Shown: positions 36,699 through 48,250, counted from the first letter of the stretch. The stretch: 64,000 nt of DNA from Agroathelia rolfsii (GCA_018343915.1 JABRWF010000002.1:5332001-5396000); one strand, 5' to 3'. Numbers and translations are program-made. The notes: generated from the sequence alone by a model not told the origin.

Positions 36699-38267
36699 AT
36701 GCACATACACCAGCCATCATCTCCATTACCGAGGGAAATTTGGAATTCGATTTTGTCCTCTGGCTTGGTACATCAGGACATCTGCGCCTTATCTTTGACA
36801 TGCAGCCACCTGAGAGAAATTGCGCAGCCCTTTGCCTTTACAGAAGTTGTTTTCAAGGTCGGAGTGCTCCGTATGTATAGTCTTGAGAGCTGGGAGATTC
36901 AGCCATGCTGGTCTCAGCCCCAGCCACAGCAGATGGAGCGACTCCTGGAACTTCTTGAATTCATAGCGTCGCCGCGCATAGCGACTCATGTGAAGTTCTG
37001 TAAGGTGAAGTATGCTACCACCGAGGAAGTCACGCCTCTGGCTACGAATCTGCAAGAAGAGAGAGTACGCATGCCTGATTGCTGGCTCCAAGATCGAGTG
37101 ATCGCTATTCTCCCAAATCTAGTTGGATTGAGGCACTTAGTCTTTTCCGACTCGCCTATTATGAGTCACCATTTGCAGCTACTATCAGAACCCAGTCTTT
37201 GCTGTGTTCGCATGGTCTTTTCGAACTGTTATTTCGTAAAACCCCGGGTCACACCGCCTCTAATGACTTTGGAGGTGCCTCAAAATCAGGAGCTATCAAC
37301 CACAAGGCTCTCTCCGGCCTTCCATTACACTCCTCTTTTAACAATCTCGTTTACACAGAAATCCATCGGATTACAATTACTTGATTCGGATGATGGAATG
37401 AAGCCCTTGCTAAGCGTTTGCAAACCCTTTGAAGCTGTCCAATCCTTATCACTATTCTACGAGGAGACTTACATCGACTTCATCCCTTATCTTTACCACT
37501 TTCAGGGTATACAATCCCTGAATATGGCTACAGAGGGCCTGCTCATGAGTAGCCCAACTCACGAGCAGGCCGCCACATTTTCGAGACTTCAGATTCTCAC
37601 GTGCCCTTTACATATCCTTCCTAACTTCACCTTGTGTCCTATCCATACGCTGACGATTTGGAAAAAGGATTCATATTCACGTAATGAAGCCATCTATCCT
37701 GCCAATTTTGTCCTCCAAATCAAACGACTGTTGTCAAGGTTATCTTCCTTGACACTCTTGGAATTGGAAGTCGATGTTGTCATCCAAGAACTTCTTTCTT
37801 ATTGTTACAACCTCAAGTCGCTTAATATCGAACAAGCTGAGTGGACCGGCTCTGACCCTTTCAGATTTTTGTTGGATGCGACACAATTAAAAGCAGATGT
37901 AGAGGTACGCCATCGCAATCACGCTCCTAGAAGTTATTTAATAGCCTCACATCGCTTTTGACTGCCACATCTGTATCTCTATTCACAGACACGCCTTTGT
38001 TGGCTTAACACAATAAACTGGCCTTCTACGCTGAAAAATGTTGATATACACACAGAAGATCCTTGGAACCAAAAACCAGATGTTCAACACGAACGGGAGA
38101 GAATGTACCAAGACATCTTGAATCCTCTCGACTTGGCACGTTGGCCTCCGAGCCTGAGACGGGTAACGTTCTCAGCCTTCGTCATAGACTCGCACAGGTT
38201 TGAGAGAAGATATTATCCATTCATGCTTGTAACGCATAGCGATGGGACTCGTGAGTGGAAAAGGTGA
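36699..38267 (+). CDS. F-box/LRR-type protein, copy A
   Basis: Two exons, 36699-37904 and 37989-38267, give 494 aa. Residues 9-45 form an F-box-like motif (LPREIWNSILSSGLVHQDI then LSLTCSHLREIAQPF), which would bind Skp1 in an SCF ubiquitin ligase. The remainder is leucine-rich and repeat-like without catalytic motifs, as in the many Agaricomycete F-box proteins; its substrate is unknown. The intron splits the gene at the same place as in copy B, and the last exon keeps the WNQKPDVQHERERMY motif. The sequence just before the ATG (AATTCGGGATAATAC) is nearly the same as in copy B. It is the left member of a 2.2-kb tandem duplication. Confidence 0.85.
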
Positions 38268-38387
38268 ATATCGGAAGCTGGTCACAATAGATATGCACAA
38301 CTTTGTCATTTGAACTACACTATCTGTCATGTTCACATTGTAAATTATGTGCTGTTGTCTATTTAAAAAAGTTGATTTTTTGCTTGA

Positions 38388-38660
38388 GTCCACATGGGCC
38401 ATCTGGGGGAACAAATTAAAACCAACTAGACCCTCGAGATCATACCGCTCGTCTTTTCCTTCCATCTTTCTCAGAATCATTTGCCTGTGTGTGCCCATTA
38501 CATCTCACATACATCACCGTTTGCTCTGTGAGAGAATCCTGCACGGTGTTGAAAATGTGCTTCGTGTCTCTTGCCCAAAACGTGGTCTTCTCCTTTGGGA
38601 TACCGTTCAGCTCTTGGCATTTATGCCGCAAACAGTGGTGTATATCATGATGAACTGAGA
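38388..38660 (-). pseudogene. TRM2 3'-end fragment, rearranged
   Basis: The minus strand carries pieces of TRM2: ILRKMEGKDERYDLEGLVGF and FPQMAHVDS near 38390-38475, then ELNGIPKEKTTFWARDTKH near 38540-38605. Against the intact gene, the block that encodes the DPPRKG and MPQTVVYVS region is missing from the middle. Part of that block reappears at the right end in opposite orientation: 38620-38650 on the + strand reads FMPQTVVYI. The fragment has stops and no catalytic Cys motif. It lies directly behind F-box copy A, just as intact TRM2 lies behind copy B. Confidence 0.85.
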
Positions 38661-38857
38661 TTGTTGCCTTCGTTTATCTGGAACTGTCACAGTAATACAG
38701 CTAGGCCCGGGCCGGGACCATAGCGTCTTATTCAAGTTTCCGCCCTACACATCCTTTACTACCACAAGTTCACAACGCCGTAATCGCATCTATTCATACG
38801 CATTAAATCACTTTAGGACCCTCCACCGAACCAACTGCAATTAATTCGGGATTATAC

Positions 38858-40472
38858 ATGGGCGAGTTATCACTTCCATTCCCCAAGGAAATCTGGGACT
38901 CGATCATGTCCTTTAACTTGGAAAAGCAGGATATCCACTCCCTATCTCTGACATGTAGCCATCTCAGAGACATCGCGCAGCCCCTTGTTTTCACGTTCTT
39001 TACGCTCACAATTGGCTCACTTCGTAAATTTCGATTCGCGAACGGAGAAACCCAGCCCTACTGGCGTCCTGGTCAGATAGAAAAACTCTCGGAACTCCTT
39101 GAATTCATAGTATCACCGCGCATAGCGACTTGCGTGAAGATTTTTAGTGTGGATTATCATGATAACACCACCGAGACTATCGCGTTCCCGGATATGGATT
39201 TACGGGAAGATGAGCTACATATGCCCGACTGCTGGTTCCAAGATCAAGTGATCGCTGCTCTCCCGAAGGTAACTGGGCTGAGGCACTTTTTCCTTTCGTA
39301 CTCGCCTATCATGAGATACCATTTGCAAATATTATCACATCTCAGTCTCCGTTGCATACGGATAGCCTTTATGAATTGTTATTTTGTGGAACCCAGGACT
39401 ACATTGCCTCTGCCAACTTCGGAGGAGCCTCAGAATCAGGATCTGTCGACAACAGGGCTCTCTTCGGCCTTCCGTTATACCGCTCTTTTAACCGTATCGT
39501 TTACTCAGAAAAACATCGAATTTCAATTCCTTGAATTGGATGATGAGATAGAGTCCTTGCTGAGTGTTTGCAGACCCTCTGAAGCCGTTCAGTCATTATC
39601 TCTATTATCCGGAGATGTTTACATTAGCTACGTTTCCCATCTTTATCACTTCCAGAATATACAATCCTTGAACATGGCTACGTCGGACCTGATAATAAAT
39701 GGCTCAAATTATGTGCAAACTGCCACATTCCCGAGACTCGAGGTTCTCGGGTGCCCTCTATCTTTTCTTCCTAACTTCGTTTTGTCACCTGTCCATACGC
39801 TGGTGCTTCAGAAGGATACTGGGCCTCATGAAGACTTCGATCCTGCCAGTATTTTTCCTATAACTATACCATTACTGTCAAGGTTATCTTCGTTGATGCT
39901 CTTGGAACTCGAGGTCGATGATGTCTTCCAAGAACTTCTCTTTTATTGTCACAACCTCAAGTCGCTTGCGTTTTACATCAAAAAAGTAAGACGGGCCAGC
40001 TCTTACCGTTCTCTAGTCTTGCTTGATGTGACGGAATCAAAAGCAGAGACGAAGGTAGGCTATTTTAATCTTACCTCTTTTAAAAAAAAATTACCCAAAC
40101 CTCTTATCACTTTTTTATCATCTGTATCTTGATTTTCACTAGGAATGCGTTCGCTGCCTTGATACAATACACCGGCCTTCTTCACTCGAAAGCGTCGAGA
40201 TAAATCCACAAGTTCCTTGGAATCAAGAACCAGACGATCAACACGAACGAGAAAGAATGTATCGAGACGTTTTGAATTCTCTCGATCTGACCCAATGGCC
40301 CCCGAGGCTGGGACAGGTGACGTTCTCGGCCCTAATCGAACCGGAGGGGGTTTTCGGAGTGCGCGAAAGGAAATATTATCCATTCGTACTCATAACTCTT
40401 GACGGCGGTATTCGCGAGTGGCGAAGCCAATCGGAATGTCAGATGCCGATATACGATCGGTTATACTATTAA
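38858..40472 (+). CDS. F-box/LRR-type protein, copy B
   Basis: Two exons, 38858-40054 and 40143-40472, give 508 aa. The F-box at residues 5-42 reads LPKEIWDSIMSFNLEKQDIH and LSLTCSHLRDIAQPL. The rest is a leucine-rich substrate-binding type region; the last exon has WNQEPDDQHERERMY and ends YDRLYY. It is a close paralogue of copy A over its whole length, with the same intron position. Its 3' end is about 125 bp from the 3' end of TRM2 (convergent). It probably acts as an SCF receptor; the target cannot be inferred. Confidence 0.87.
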
Positions 40473-40596
40473 TCTTTACACCGTTGCTTAGGCATTGCTA
40501 TTGCTGTTTTGTGCTCATATCTTTTAGTGTGTTTATGGCCCACGTTATGTAGTTTCGTATTTTTGTTTAGTACCGTTGTTATAACGTCAAGATCAT

Positions 40597-42718
40597 CTAG
40601 GCATCCACCAGCCTCAAAACGGCGACAGACTCCACATGGGCCGTCTGGGGGAACAAATCAAACCCAACTAGACTCTCGAGATCATACCGCTTGCCTTTCC
40701 CTTCCATCTTCCTTAAAATCATCCCCACATCCCTCGCCTGGGTGTGCACATTGCAGCTCACATACACCACCGTCTGCGGCATAAACGCCACGAGCTGGTC
40801 AATAAAGCCCTCATCGCCGCCCTTGCGCGGCGGATCGATCACGAGCGCCGTCTGCTGCGCGGGGAAGTCGCGCACGGCATCGAAGATGTGCTTCGCGTCT
40901 CCCGCGCGGAAGGTGATCTTCTCCTTTGGGATGCCGTTCAGCTCTGCGTTGCGCGTCGCGGACCGGATGGATTCGGCGGAGAGCTCGATGCCGGCGATGG
41001 TGGAGAAATATGGCGAGAGTGTGATGGCGAAAAGGCCCGCGCCGCAATAGGCATCGACGAGGTGCGTCGGCTTTGTGATTGTTGTTGGAGCAAAAGAGGA
41101 GGATTCCGGTTCAAAGATTGCATCGCGCACGTATTCGGTGAGAGGCGGCAGGACGCTGTTGTTGTTTTGGAAGAAAGAGCTGGCGGTATATTCGAAGAGC
41201 ATGTCGTCCACGCGTTCCATCATCGTTGAGCGGTGGTCTGTGACACATAGATGCTTATCGTTTGGGACAAGAATTTGCTCGGCCGAGCCGTCCGCGGCAA
41301 TTGGAGGAGGCTCAATGGCGTCCCGGAAGATGAGAGAGACGCCTTTTTTGTATTTCCCTATGTTGTCTTGTATGTCTCGACGGACGGGACCGAGGGCATC
41401 GTTTATAGTTTGAGTTGCAATTGGACATTCCTAGTAATCGAAATCAGAGGTTGATGTATGAAGGAGAGTATTGGAAGAATTAGAGCCTACTTCAATGTCC
41501 ATAACATGACTTGTGCCAATTTTATTGAACCCAATCTTCAGCCAATCCGGTGGGGAGGCAGAAGATGTAGGCGTAGGAGCCTTTTGCCATTGTTTTGGTG
41601 GTGCGTCAAAATGAGGCGTGATTTTGGTACGGTAGCCGTACTGCAAGGGCGAGCCTACAGTTGCTCCGATTTCTGGGATAAGATGCTCAGGTAGACCTGT
41701 TCATTACCAGGTGAGGCACGTCGTTTGATGCCATAGGATGGAAAGCACATACCTGAGAAGTTTTTAAAGGCCTTGAAAATGACATTTCGCTTTAGATAAA
41801 GCTGGGTGTTGTAACTGAGCATCTGGAAAAGAGTTGAGCATGCATTCTCTGAGGAAAGCAAGGTAGCAAAGAAAATACCTGGTATTGGCAACCAGCACAG
41901 GTGCCAAAATATTTGCAACCAATGCGGCTGTTGTCCCTGAGATCTGAGTTGGACTTGAGCACTTCGAGAAGATCCGCCTGAGAGTGCATACGCCCGTTGC
42001 GGTAAATGCGTGCTCGGATAACTTCATTTGGCAGTGCGAAGGGGACAAGAACAGACCAAGGTTTATCACCAGGTGATATTGCCAGGGCTTCACCTAGGTT
42101 ATAAAACTACCTAGTCAGCTAAGTAATCAGGAACAACGTAAATCATACGAGGGATGTGATGCCAGCTATATGTCCTCAAGCAGATATGGAGAAAGAAATA
42201 GCTTATGGATTGGAAACAGACATACCATGAGATGTCAGCGCAGCTACGGTCAATTCCACTTCATCGTGAAACTTGTGCGGTGAGTCAAATTCGACGCCGT
42301 CCTCGATTGCCTTTGACACTACATCCTTTCCAAGGACAGCCATGATATCGTGCCAGAGAACATCGTCATGCGAGTATGGCTCTGGCATTGCAGGTTTCCT
42401 ATTTTTGCGTTTCTTGGCGCCCTTTTTCGATGAGGCATTTTGTTTTACGGGATGTTGTGAAGATGCCTCGGATGGGTTGATTTGTTCTGAAATATCGGGC
42501 ATGCCATCTAGGACGACCGTGTGCTGAGGTTCGGAGGGACTTGAGAGACGAGGCCTTTTCGCAGGGGGTGGTTCAGATGCCATGGTACGAGATAAGTTTG
42601 GTGGCAGCAAAAGCCCTTTGAGTCGATAGTTTCCTGTAGATGATATCGCAGTAGGACGCAGCCAGCGTCCGAATGAAGACCCAAGTCGAGTTTGCAACAA
42701 AATCCGAGACTGGCACAT
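40597..42718 (-). CDS. TRM2: tRNA (uracil-54-C5)-methyltransferase
   Basis: SAM-dependent enzyme that makes m5U54 in the T loop of tRNA. Predicted 605 aa from five exons: 42718-42226, 42093-41879, 41822-41753, 41696-41491, 41430-40597, all GT..AG. Features: Cys-rich CKYFGTCAGCQYQ iron-sulfur-type motif, GLPEHLIPEIG, SFFQNNNSVLPPLTEYV, SAM-binding DAYCGAGLFAITLS, LVIDPPRKGGDEGFIDQL, catalytic Cys in VVYVSCNVHTQARD, and the final ESVAVLRL with the general-base Glu. The N-terminal 45 residues are Arg/Ser-rich without acidic residues and look like a mitochondrial presequence. A second ATG (42583) in an excellent ACCATGG context starts MASEPPPAKRPRLSS, a nuclear/cytosolic-type N-terminus with basic KKGAKKRKNRK further on. 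The end converges with F-box copy B. Confidence 0.95.
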
Positions 42719-43212
42719 GGCTCAACGGAAGCAAAGAAACAGTGACTTCAAGTCTTCAACTTAGGTCCATACAATGTTGAAACTGAAACACTGCTAATAC
42801 AAATCTAGTACTACTAAGACACTCTAACTAGCATTCACCACAGCATCCTTGTCTCTTGTCCCGTGAGTAGCGTTGCTCTGGAAGCCCAATAAAACTCAGC
42901 TATGTATAACATTTGATTCAGCTCCGAAGACGAGGTTTCTCCGGCTACAATGTGCTCGCGTCCGATACTCTGATCCTGCGGTCATGAGGATCTGTGCATG
43001 GTGGAAGCTTCTCTCCGCCGGATCTTCCTCTCTTGGCGCTCGAGCCCCGGTCGACAGGGCAAGTTGAACGGAGGCCCGGGTTACCCGTTGCCAAAGTTGT
43101 TGCCAAAACAACTCACAAGAACAAATCCGAAGACCTAGATGATCATCCCGTTTGGTTTTGGCCCTCACAAATGGTTTGTTCAGATCCCAACATGCTATCA
43201 ATAATGCACCAA

Positions 43213-43228
43213 CGGGCCGGCGGATGTA
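43213..43228 (+). promoter_or_regulatory. GC-rich upstream block of GH74-1
   Basis: CGGGCCGGCGGATGTA starts 345 bp before the ATG. Copy 3 has the same block with one change at -344 (52926-52941). Copy 2 keeps the core CCGCCGGATG at about -365. A candidate activator site; the binding factor is unknown. Confidence 0.4.
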
Positions 43229-43397
43229 TGCTAGTCAATACTCTTTCTCTCTCCACCAGGCACTTTGTGATCCGTATCCATGGCTTCGGAGTAACCTTTG
43301 GTGGGAGGACAGCTGGCAGTGCCTATGTAAACGCTTGTATTAGCATCGGCGGCGTACTCAAGCTACCATACTCGCAATGATCACTAATGAAGCCGTG

Positions 43398-43422
43398 TTC
43401 CGAATTATCCTACAATTCTCCG
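43398..43422 (+). promoter_or_regulatory. Conserved promoter block of GH74-1
   Basis: A 25-bp block ending in TCCTACAATTCTCCG. The last 15 bases are identical in all three GH74 promoters and end 136-142 bp before each ATG, although the surrounding sequence has diverged. Confidence 0.55.
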
Positions 43423-43493
43423 CCAAGCTGTCTACCCTGATGTTCTCAAGGCGACTGCTGATGATTTAGGATGCCCAAGACTTTTTGTGTCTC

Positions 43494-43502
43494 TATATAA
43501 AA
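43494..43502 (+). promoter_or_regulatory. TATA box of GH74-1
   Basis: TATATAAAA, 64 bp before the ATG. The position is matched in copies 2 and 3. Confidence 0.65.
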
Positions 43503-43557
43503 CAGTAAAGCGAGGATTCAATGACCCAAATCACCATTCGACACCATTATTGTGATC

Positions 43558-46500
43558 ATGATGCCGAGGTCGAGCATCATAGCTGCCCTCCTTGCAGCTC
43601 CGCTGGCCCTTGCTGTATCATCCCAGCCGTACAACTGGGCCAACGTCCAAATTCGCGGTGGCGGCTTCGTTCCTAACATCATCTTCAATCCGTCCAAGCA
43701 GGGTCTAGCATACGCTCGCACAGATATCGGTGGAGCATACCGTCTGAACTCGGATGGGTCGACATGGACGCCCATACTCGATTGGGTGAACAACACTTAC
43801 CCAAACATGTGGGGTACCGATGCCCTTGCGACGGACCCGGTTGATACATCAAGACTGTACATTGTGCGTCACGTCTCCGCTTTGTTTTGCTTTTCTAGGC
43901 TAATTGGCTGTCTTATCTAGGCTGCTGGCTTGTACACCAATTCTTGGGATCCTAATAACGGCCACATTCTGGCATCTACAGATGAAGGAAATACGTGGAG
44001 CATTTATCCTTTGCCATTCAAGGTCGGTGGCAACATGCCTGGACGTGGCATGGGGGAGCGACTGGCCGTCGACCCACACCTAAACAATGTCTTGTATTTT
44101 GGCACGCGTAATGGTGGTGGCTTGTGGAAATCAACAGACTATGTTTGTACGCCCGAGTATGAAATGCAAATCAAGGGCTTAATTTTCTTTTGTATCTAGG
44201 GCCAAACCTGGGCAAATGTGACAAATTTCCCTTCTGTCGGTAAGTTTCAGGATCAAGACCTCGCAAGCGTACCTGTTTTTAGAACGGACCGCTCTTAGGG
44301 ACATATGCACCGGATCCTACCGACACTAGCGGATACAATAGCGCTCTTATTGGGATTGCTTGGGTCACGTTTGACTCTACGACGGGTACATCTGGAAGCG
44401 CTACACCGCGCATTTTTGTTGGTGTAGCCAATTTAGGATCGACCAACATTTTCGTATCTGAAGATGCAGGATCGACGTGTACGTATATGTGCCGTCTTTA
44501 CTAGGGCTGAAAAGTCTCACACATGAAGCGGAATGTAGGGTCTGCCGTTGCGGGTCAAAACAGCACGTATCTCCCTCACAAGGGTGTTTTGTCTCCTAAG
44601 GAAAAGACACTTTACGTATCTTACTCCAATGGTGCGGGCCCCTACGATGGAACGGACGGCTATGTTCAGAGGTACAACATCTCGACTGGCGAATGGACTG
44701 ACATCACCCCCAGTAAGTCGTTATTATGGGATCAGTATGAATGACAGTACCTAAATGGCGTCGTTTTAGGCGGAGAGTACTTCGGTTTTGGTGGCTTTGC
44801 GGTCGATTATCTCAACCCTGGAACGATCATGGTTGCCGCGCTCAACAGTTGGTGGCCAGATGGTCAGATATATCGTAGCACGGATAGCGGCAATACGTGG
44901 ACTGGTCTCTGGGCCTGGAGTATGTTGCTATTTTGCATGTCACTCTTTACATTTCTTAGAGTAGCTGACTGTGTTCATCAGATCCCTACCCAACACTCGA
45001 CAGATACTATACATACAGTGATGCCCTTGCTCCGTGGCTCGGCCCCGACTATACATTATCAACCGAAGCACTACAAGTTGGATGGATGATGGAGGGTCTC
45101 TCCATCGATCCTTTCAACTCTGATCACTGGCTCTACGGCACTGGTGCGACCATTCAGGGCGGGTTTGATCTCACAAAGTGGGATACGACCAGGAACGTCA
45201 CACTGGAGTCCCTGGCGGTCGGTATCGAGGAGACGGCTGTTCAGGATCTGATTTCGCCACCTGTGGGAGCCCACTTGCTTTCTGCTGTGGGTGATATTGG
45301 AGGTCAGTTTGAATTGGGAAAAGAGCGCAAAGAATACTCGATGAACAAGTTTGACTAGGCTTTGTGCATGAGGATCTCAACAGTCCACCCGCCAATGAGT
45401 ACTCGAACCCGTCGTTTGCGACCACTTCGTCGATTGACTTTGCAGGAAATAACCCACTCATTATTGTTCGTGTGGGAACCGGTACTTCGTGAGTAACATC
45501 CGACGATTTTGTATTTGTTACTGCCTTTGCTGAAAGCTGCGTTCAGTGACCCGGGTGAATGTGCGATCTCAGCAGACGGAGGTTACACTTGGAGTAACGC
45601 TTCCGCGGCGCCTGCCAATGTCGAGGGCAAGTGTTATGATCATTGAGCTAGAGTTGCCTTGTCTGACATCTTCGCTCATCAACATCCTTCAGGCGGCCAA
45701 GTCGCCATTTCTGCAAATGGGAATACTGTCTTGTGGAGCTCCGCTTCCAACGGTGTTCTCCAGTCGTCAAATGTCAACAGCACCTTTACGGCAGTTTCTT
45801 CCCTCCCCTCCGGTGCCGTTATTGCGTCTGATAAGCTCAACAACTCAATCTTCTATGGCGCATCGGGCTCCGCGTTCTACACGTCTACCAACGGCGGTCT
45901 CACTTTTTCCAAGACTGGTACACTCGGCAGCTCTAACACACCAGTGAAAGTCGCTGTCAATCCTAACGTTACTGGTGATGTGTGGATCTCGACGGATGTT
46001 GGCCTGTTCCACTCCTCATCCCTAGGAGCTGCGCCTGTCGCTATTAGCCAGATTACACAAGCTGTATGTACAACTAAAAAATGTTTGGCGCCTCTTCTAA
46101 CACATCCGATAGTGGGCTATTGCTCTTGGAGCACCAGCAACAAATGGAGGATATCCGTAAGCATAAGAAGACGTTATGTCCTTTACTTTCTCTTTCTTAC
46201 CGCTTGCGTATACTACAATAGTGCCGTATATGCAGCTGCAACCATCGGCGGAGTGATGGCGTACTACCGCTCTGACGATAAGGGTGTTACCTGGCTCCAA
46301 ATTAACGACGAAGCTCATGGATTCGGGCCCGTGACCTCTGTGGTGCTGGCTGGAGATCCTAGGATATATGGCCGGTGCGATGCAATTTTAATGTTTACTT
46401 ACAGCCTCGCTGAAGAAACTGAACACGCAGTATCTATCTGGGCTCTGGAGGCCGTGGTATATTCTATGGAGACATAGCCGGCTCTACTTCCTCCTCGACA

Positions 46501-46891
46501 ACGACAGCTCCGACTTCTACATCTTCGAAGGCATCTTCCACTTCACACTCGACAACGACCACTTCGAAATCTTCAAGTACAAAGACATCAGTGACTAAGA
46601 CATCTACCTCAACAAGTGCCTCTGCTACTTCCACCGGATCAATAGGTGCATATGGACAGTGCGGCGGTAAGCAACGTTTCACTTGACACTCAAGCGATTA
46701 AAAACTCCGTGGTTGATTTGTAACGCCGTTGGGTAGGCTCCGGCTGGACTGGCGCTACTGCTTGCGTATCCGGTTATGTGTGCACTTATTCGAACCCATG
46801 TCAGTGCATTTTTAATTTAATTTTATATTTCATCCATATTTAATGATAGACTCTATGCCCTGCAGATTACTCGCAGTGTCTCCCGAGCTAA
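43558..46891 (+). CDS. GH74 xyloglucanase with CBM1, copy 1
   Basis: Secreted beta-1,4-glucanase of family GH74 acting on xyloglucan; 831 aa from 15 exons: 43558-43863, 43921-44142, 44200-44239, 44299-44478, 44539-44712, 44770-44919, 44982-45302, 45359-45488, 45547-45626, 45693-46063, 46113-46156, 46222-46374, 46431-46666, 46737-46799, 46866-46891. A signal peptide (about 20 aa) is followed by SSQPYNWANVQI and ARTDIGGAYRL, whose Asp is the likely catalytic base. Asp-box repeats of the two beta-propellers include STDEGNTWS, STDSGNTWT, SADGGYTWS and STNGGLTFS. A Ser/Thr linker of about 60 aa leads to a C-terminal CBM1 (AYGQCGGSGWTGAT .. YYSQCLPS) that binds cellulose. Intron 9 has a GC donor where copies 2 and 3 have GT. 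The tandem ATG at 43558/43561 follows a GTG. The gene is intact and extracellular. Confidence 0.95.
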
Positions 46892-47264
46892 GCAGAACGA
46901 GGGACAAGTCCGTGGGTGCATCGGAGGTTTCCAACGTCTGTGAACATCACAGAGATTCTTCTCTCACTGAAATTTGTAATGATACAAATGCTGTCCAGTA
47001 TTGTGTATGTGCAATTGAAAATAACATGTCTTATAACCGTTTCAAAGCGCTGTCATGCGAATGAGCACTTTTTTCCTTACAGCCCATGAGGAAAAAAAGT
47101 CCGGTAGCTGATAATAAAATTAGACCAAATGTATATCAACAAAACAAGAGTCTAGTGTTGCTCAACAAACGATACTCTGCAAGCAGTTCTCCCGTATTAT
47201 TTATGGCTGTAGCATGTTAAAAATCTGGCCTGATGCAACGAGGTTTTTTTATGGTATGGTGACG

Positions 47265-47294
47265 CCCGGGCCGGTTTTAAACTTCCGGCCCGGG
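47265..47294. repeat. GC-rich perfect hairpin followed by T run
   Basis: CCCGGGCCGG and CCGGCCCGGG form a perfect 10-bp stem around a 10-nt AT-rich loop, followed four bases later by six T. It looks like a bacterial-type terminator but sits in fungal intergenic DNA; it is more likely a trace of a mobile element or a structured transcript end. Confidence 0.7.
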
Positions 47295-48046
47295 ACGATT
47301 TTTTGTCCAGGGACTGTAAGTTGACACACTGCATCATATACTACGGATAAGTTATGATGTAAGGAGCGCATCAGGTCAAAAGTGAAGGTGCCCGTAAAGT
47401 GATATAGGGACTCACGCACGTTCCTGTTAGGAAAAGTGATGCAGTAAAATAACGCGCGAATACGTTTGGAGCTAACTAATGTAAAAAAAAAAAAGGTGCG
47501 GGTCATCGGACTTCCGTAGTCAGTAACTTCAAGGATATATAGTATCTTGAACTTGAACTTGAACACGCCACATTCACGTATATTCTGAACTTGCCCATGT
47601 ACTACTGGCACATATGATCTTGTATGAGACGCCTCTTTAGAAGTTTAACCAAAGCCGAACGAAACTCGACTGGGTCTTCCATTCACCTCGGCTTAAACAT
47701 TTCTTTCGTCGTTATGTAGCACTCCAAACCAGGCTGCACTGTACAATTATCTTTACTACTCTCTCACAATGTCTCATTTCACGGAATCTCTAATGATCAG
47801 TCGGGAAGTTTAGCATTTACTCAGGATGTTTTGATTAGAGCCCTCGTAGGCGGCACGCAAAACTGTTACTGGCTTCAAGTTCTGGTTTGGAAACTCGACT
47901 AGGGATTGTCAAGTGCACTGCCTTCTGGCTAATAATTCCTGGTTTAGACACATACAGGTCAACCAAGCTTCTAGTAGGCGGTCCACAGCCATTTCCTGGC
48001 AAAAGCTCGGTGTACTTCGTCACCAGTGATGCATGTGGGTTCGCCG

Positions 48047-48061
48047 AATGTCCGCCGGATG
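48047..48061 (+). promoter_or_regulatory. GC-rich upstream block of GH74-2
   Basis: AATGTCCGCCGGATG keeps the CCGCCGGATG core found in copy 3. It lies about 365 bp before the ATG, some 20 bp further out than in copies 1 and 3. Confidence 0.3.
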
Positions 48062-48250
48062 GAAGGATACACCAACTCCTCTATATCCATTCAAGTATTT
48101 GTACTTGGTGACACGTACTTATCGCCCCGGAGTAATAGTTCAGTCTGGACCTACAGCAGCTGACAATGCGACCGCAATATATTAGGAACGTCATCAGGCG
48201 CAATGAAACATTTTTACTATGGCAATCCATAAACTTGCAGTCACACCATC

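Larger units (their letters stand above)
42719..43557. other. Intergenic: TRM2 upstream and GH74-1 promoter
   Basis: The divergent region of about 840 bp between TRM2 and GH74-1 carries three blocks shared with the promoters of the other GH74 copies, listed separately. The open frames seen here have no motifs. Confidence 0.6.

Noticed and set aside
40744..41229. 161-codon open frame on + strand
   Set aside because: Antisense to the conserved last exon of TRM2.
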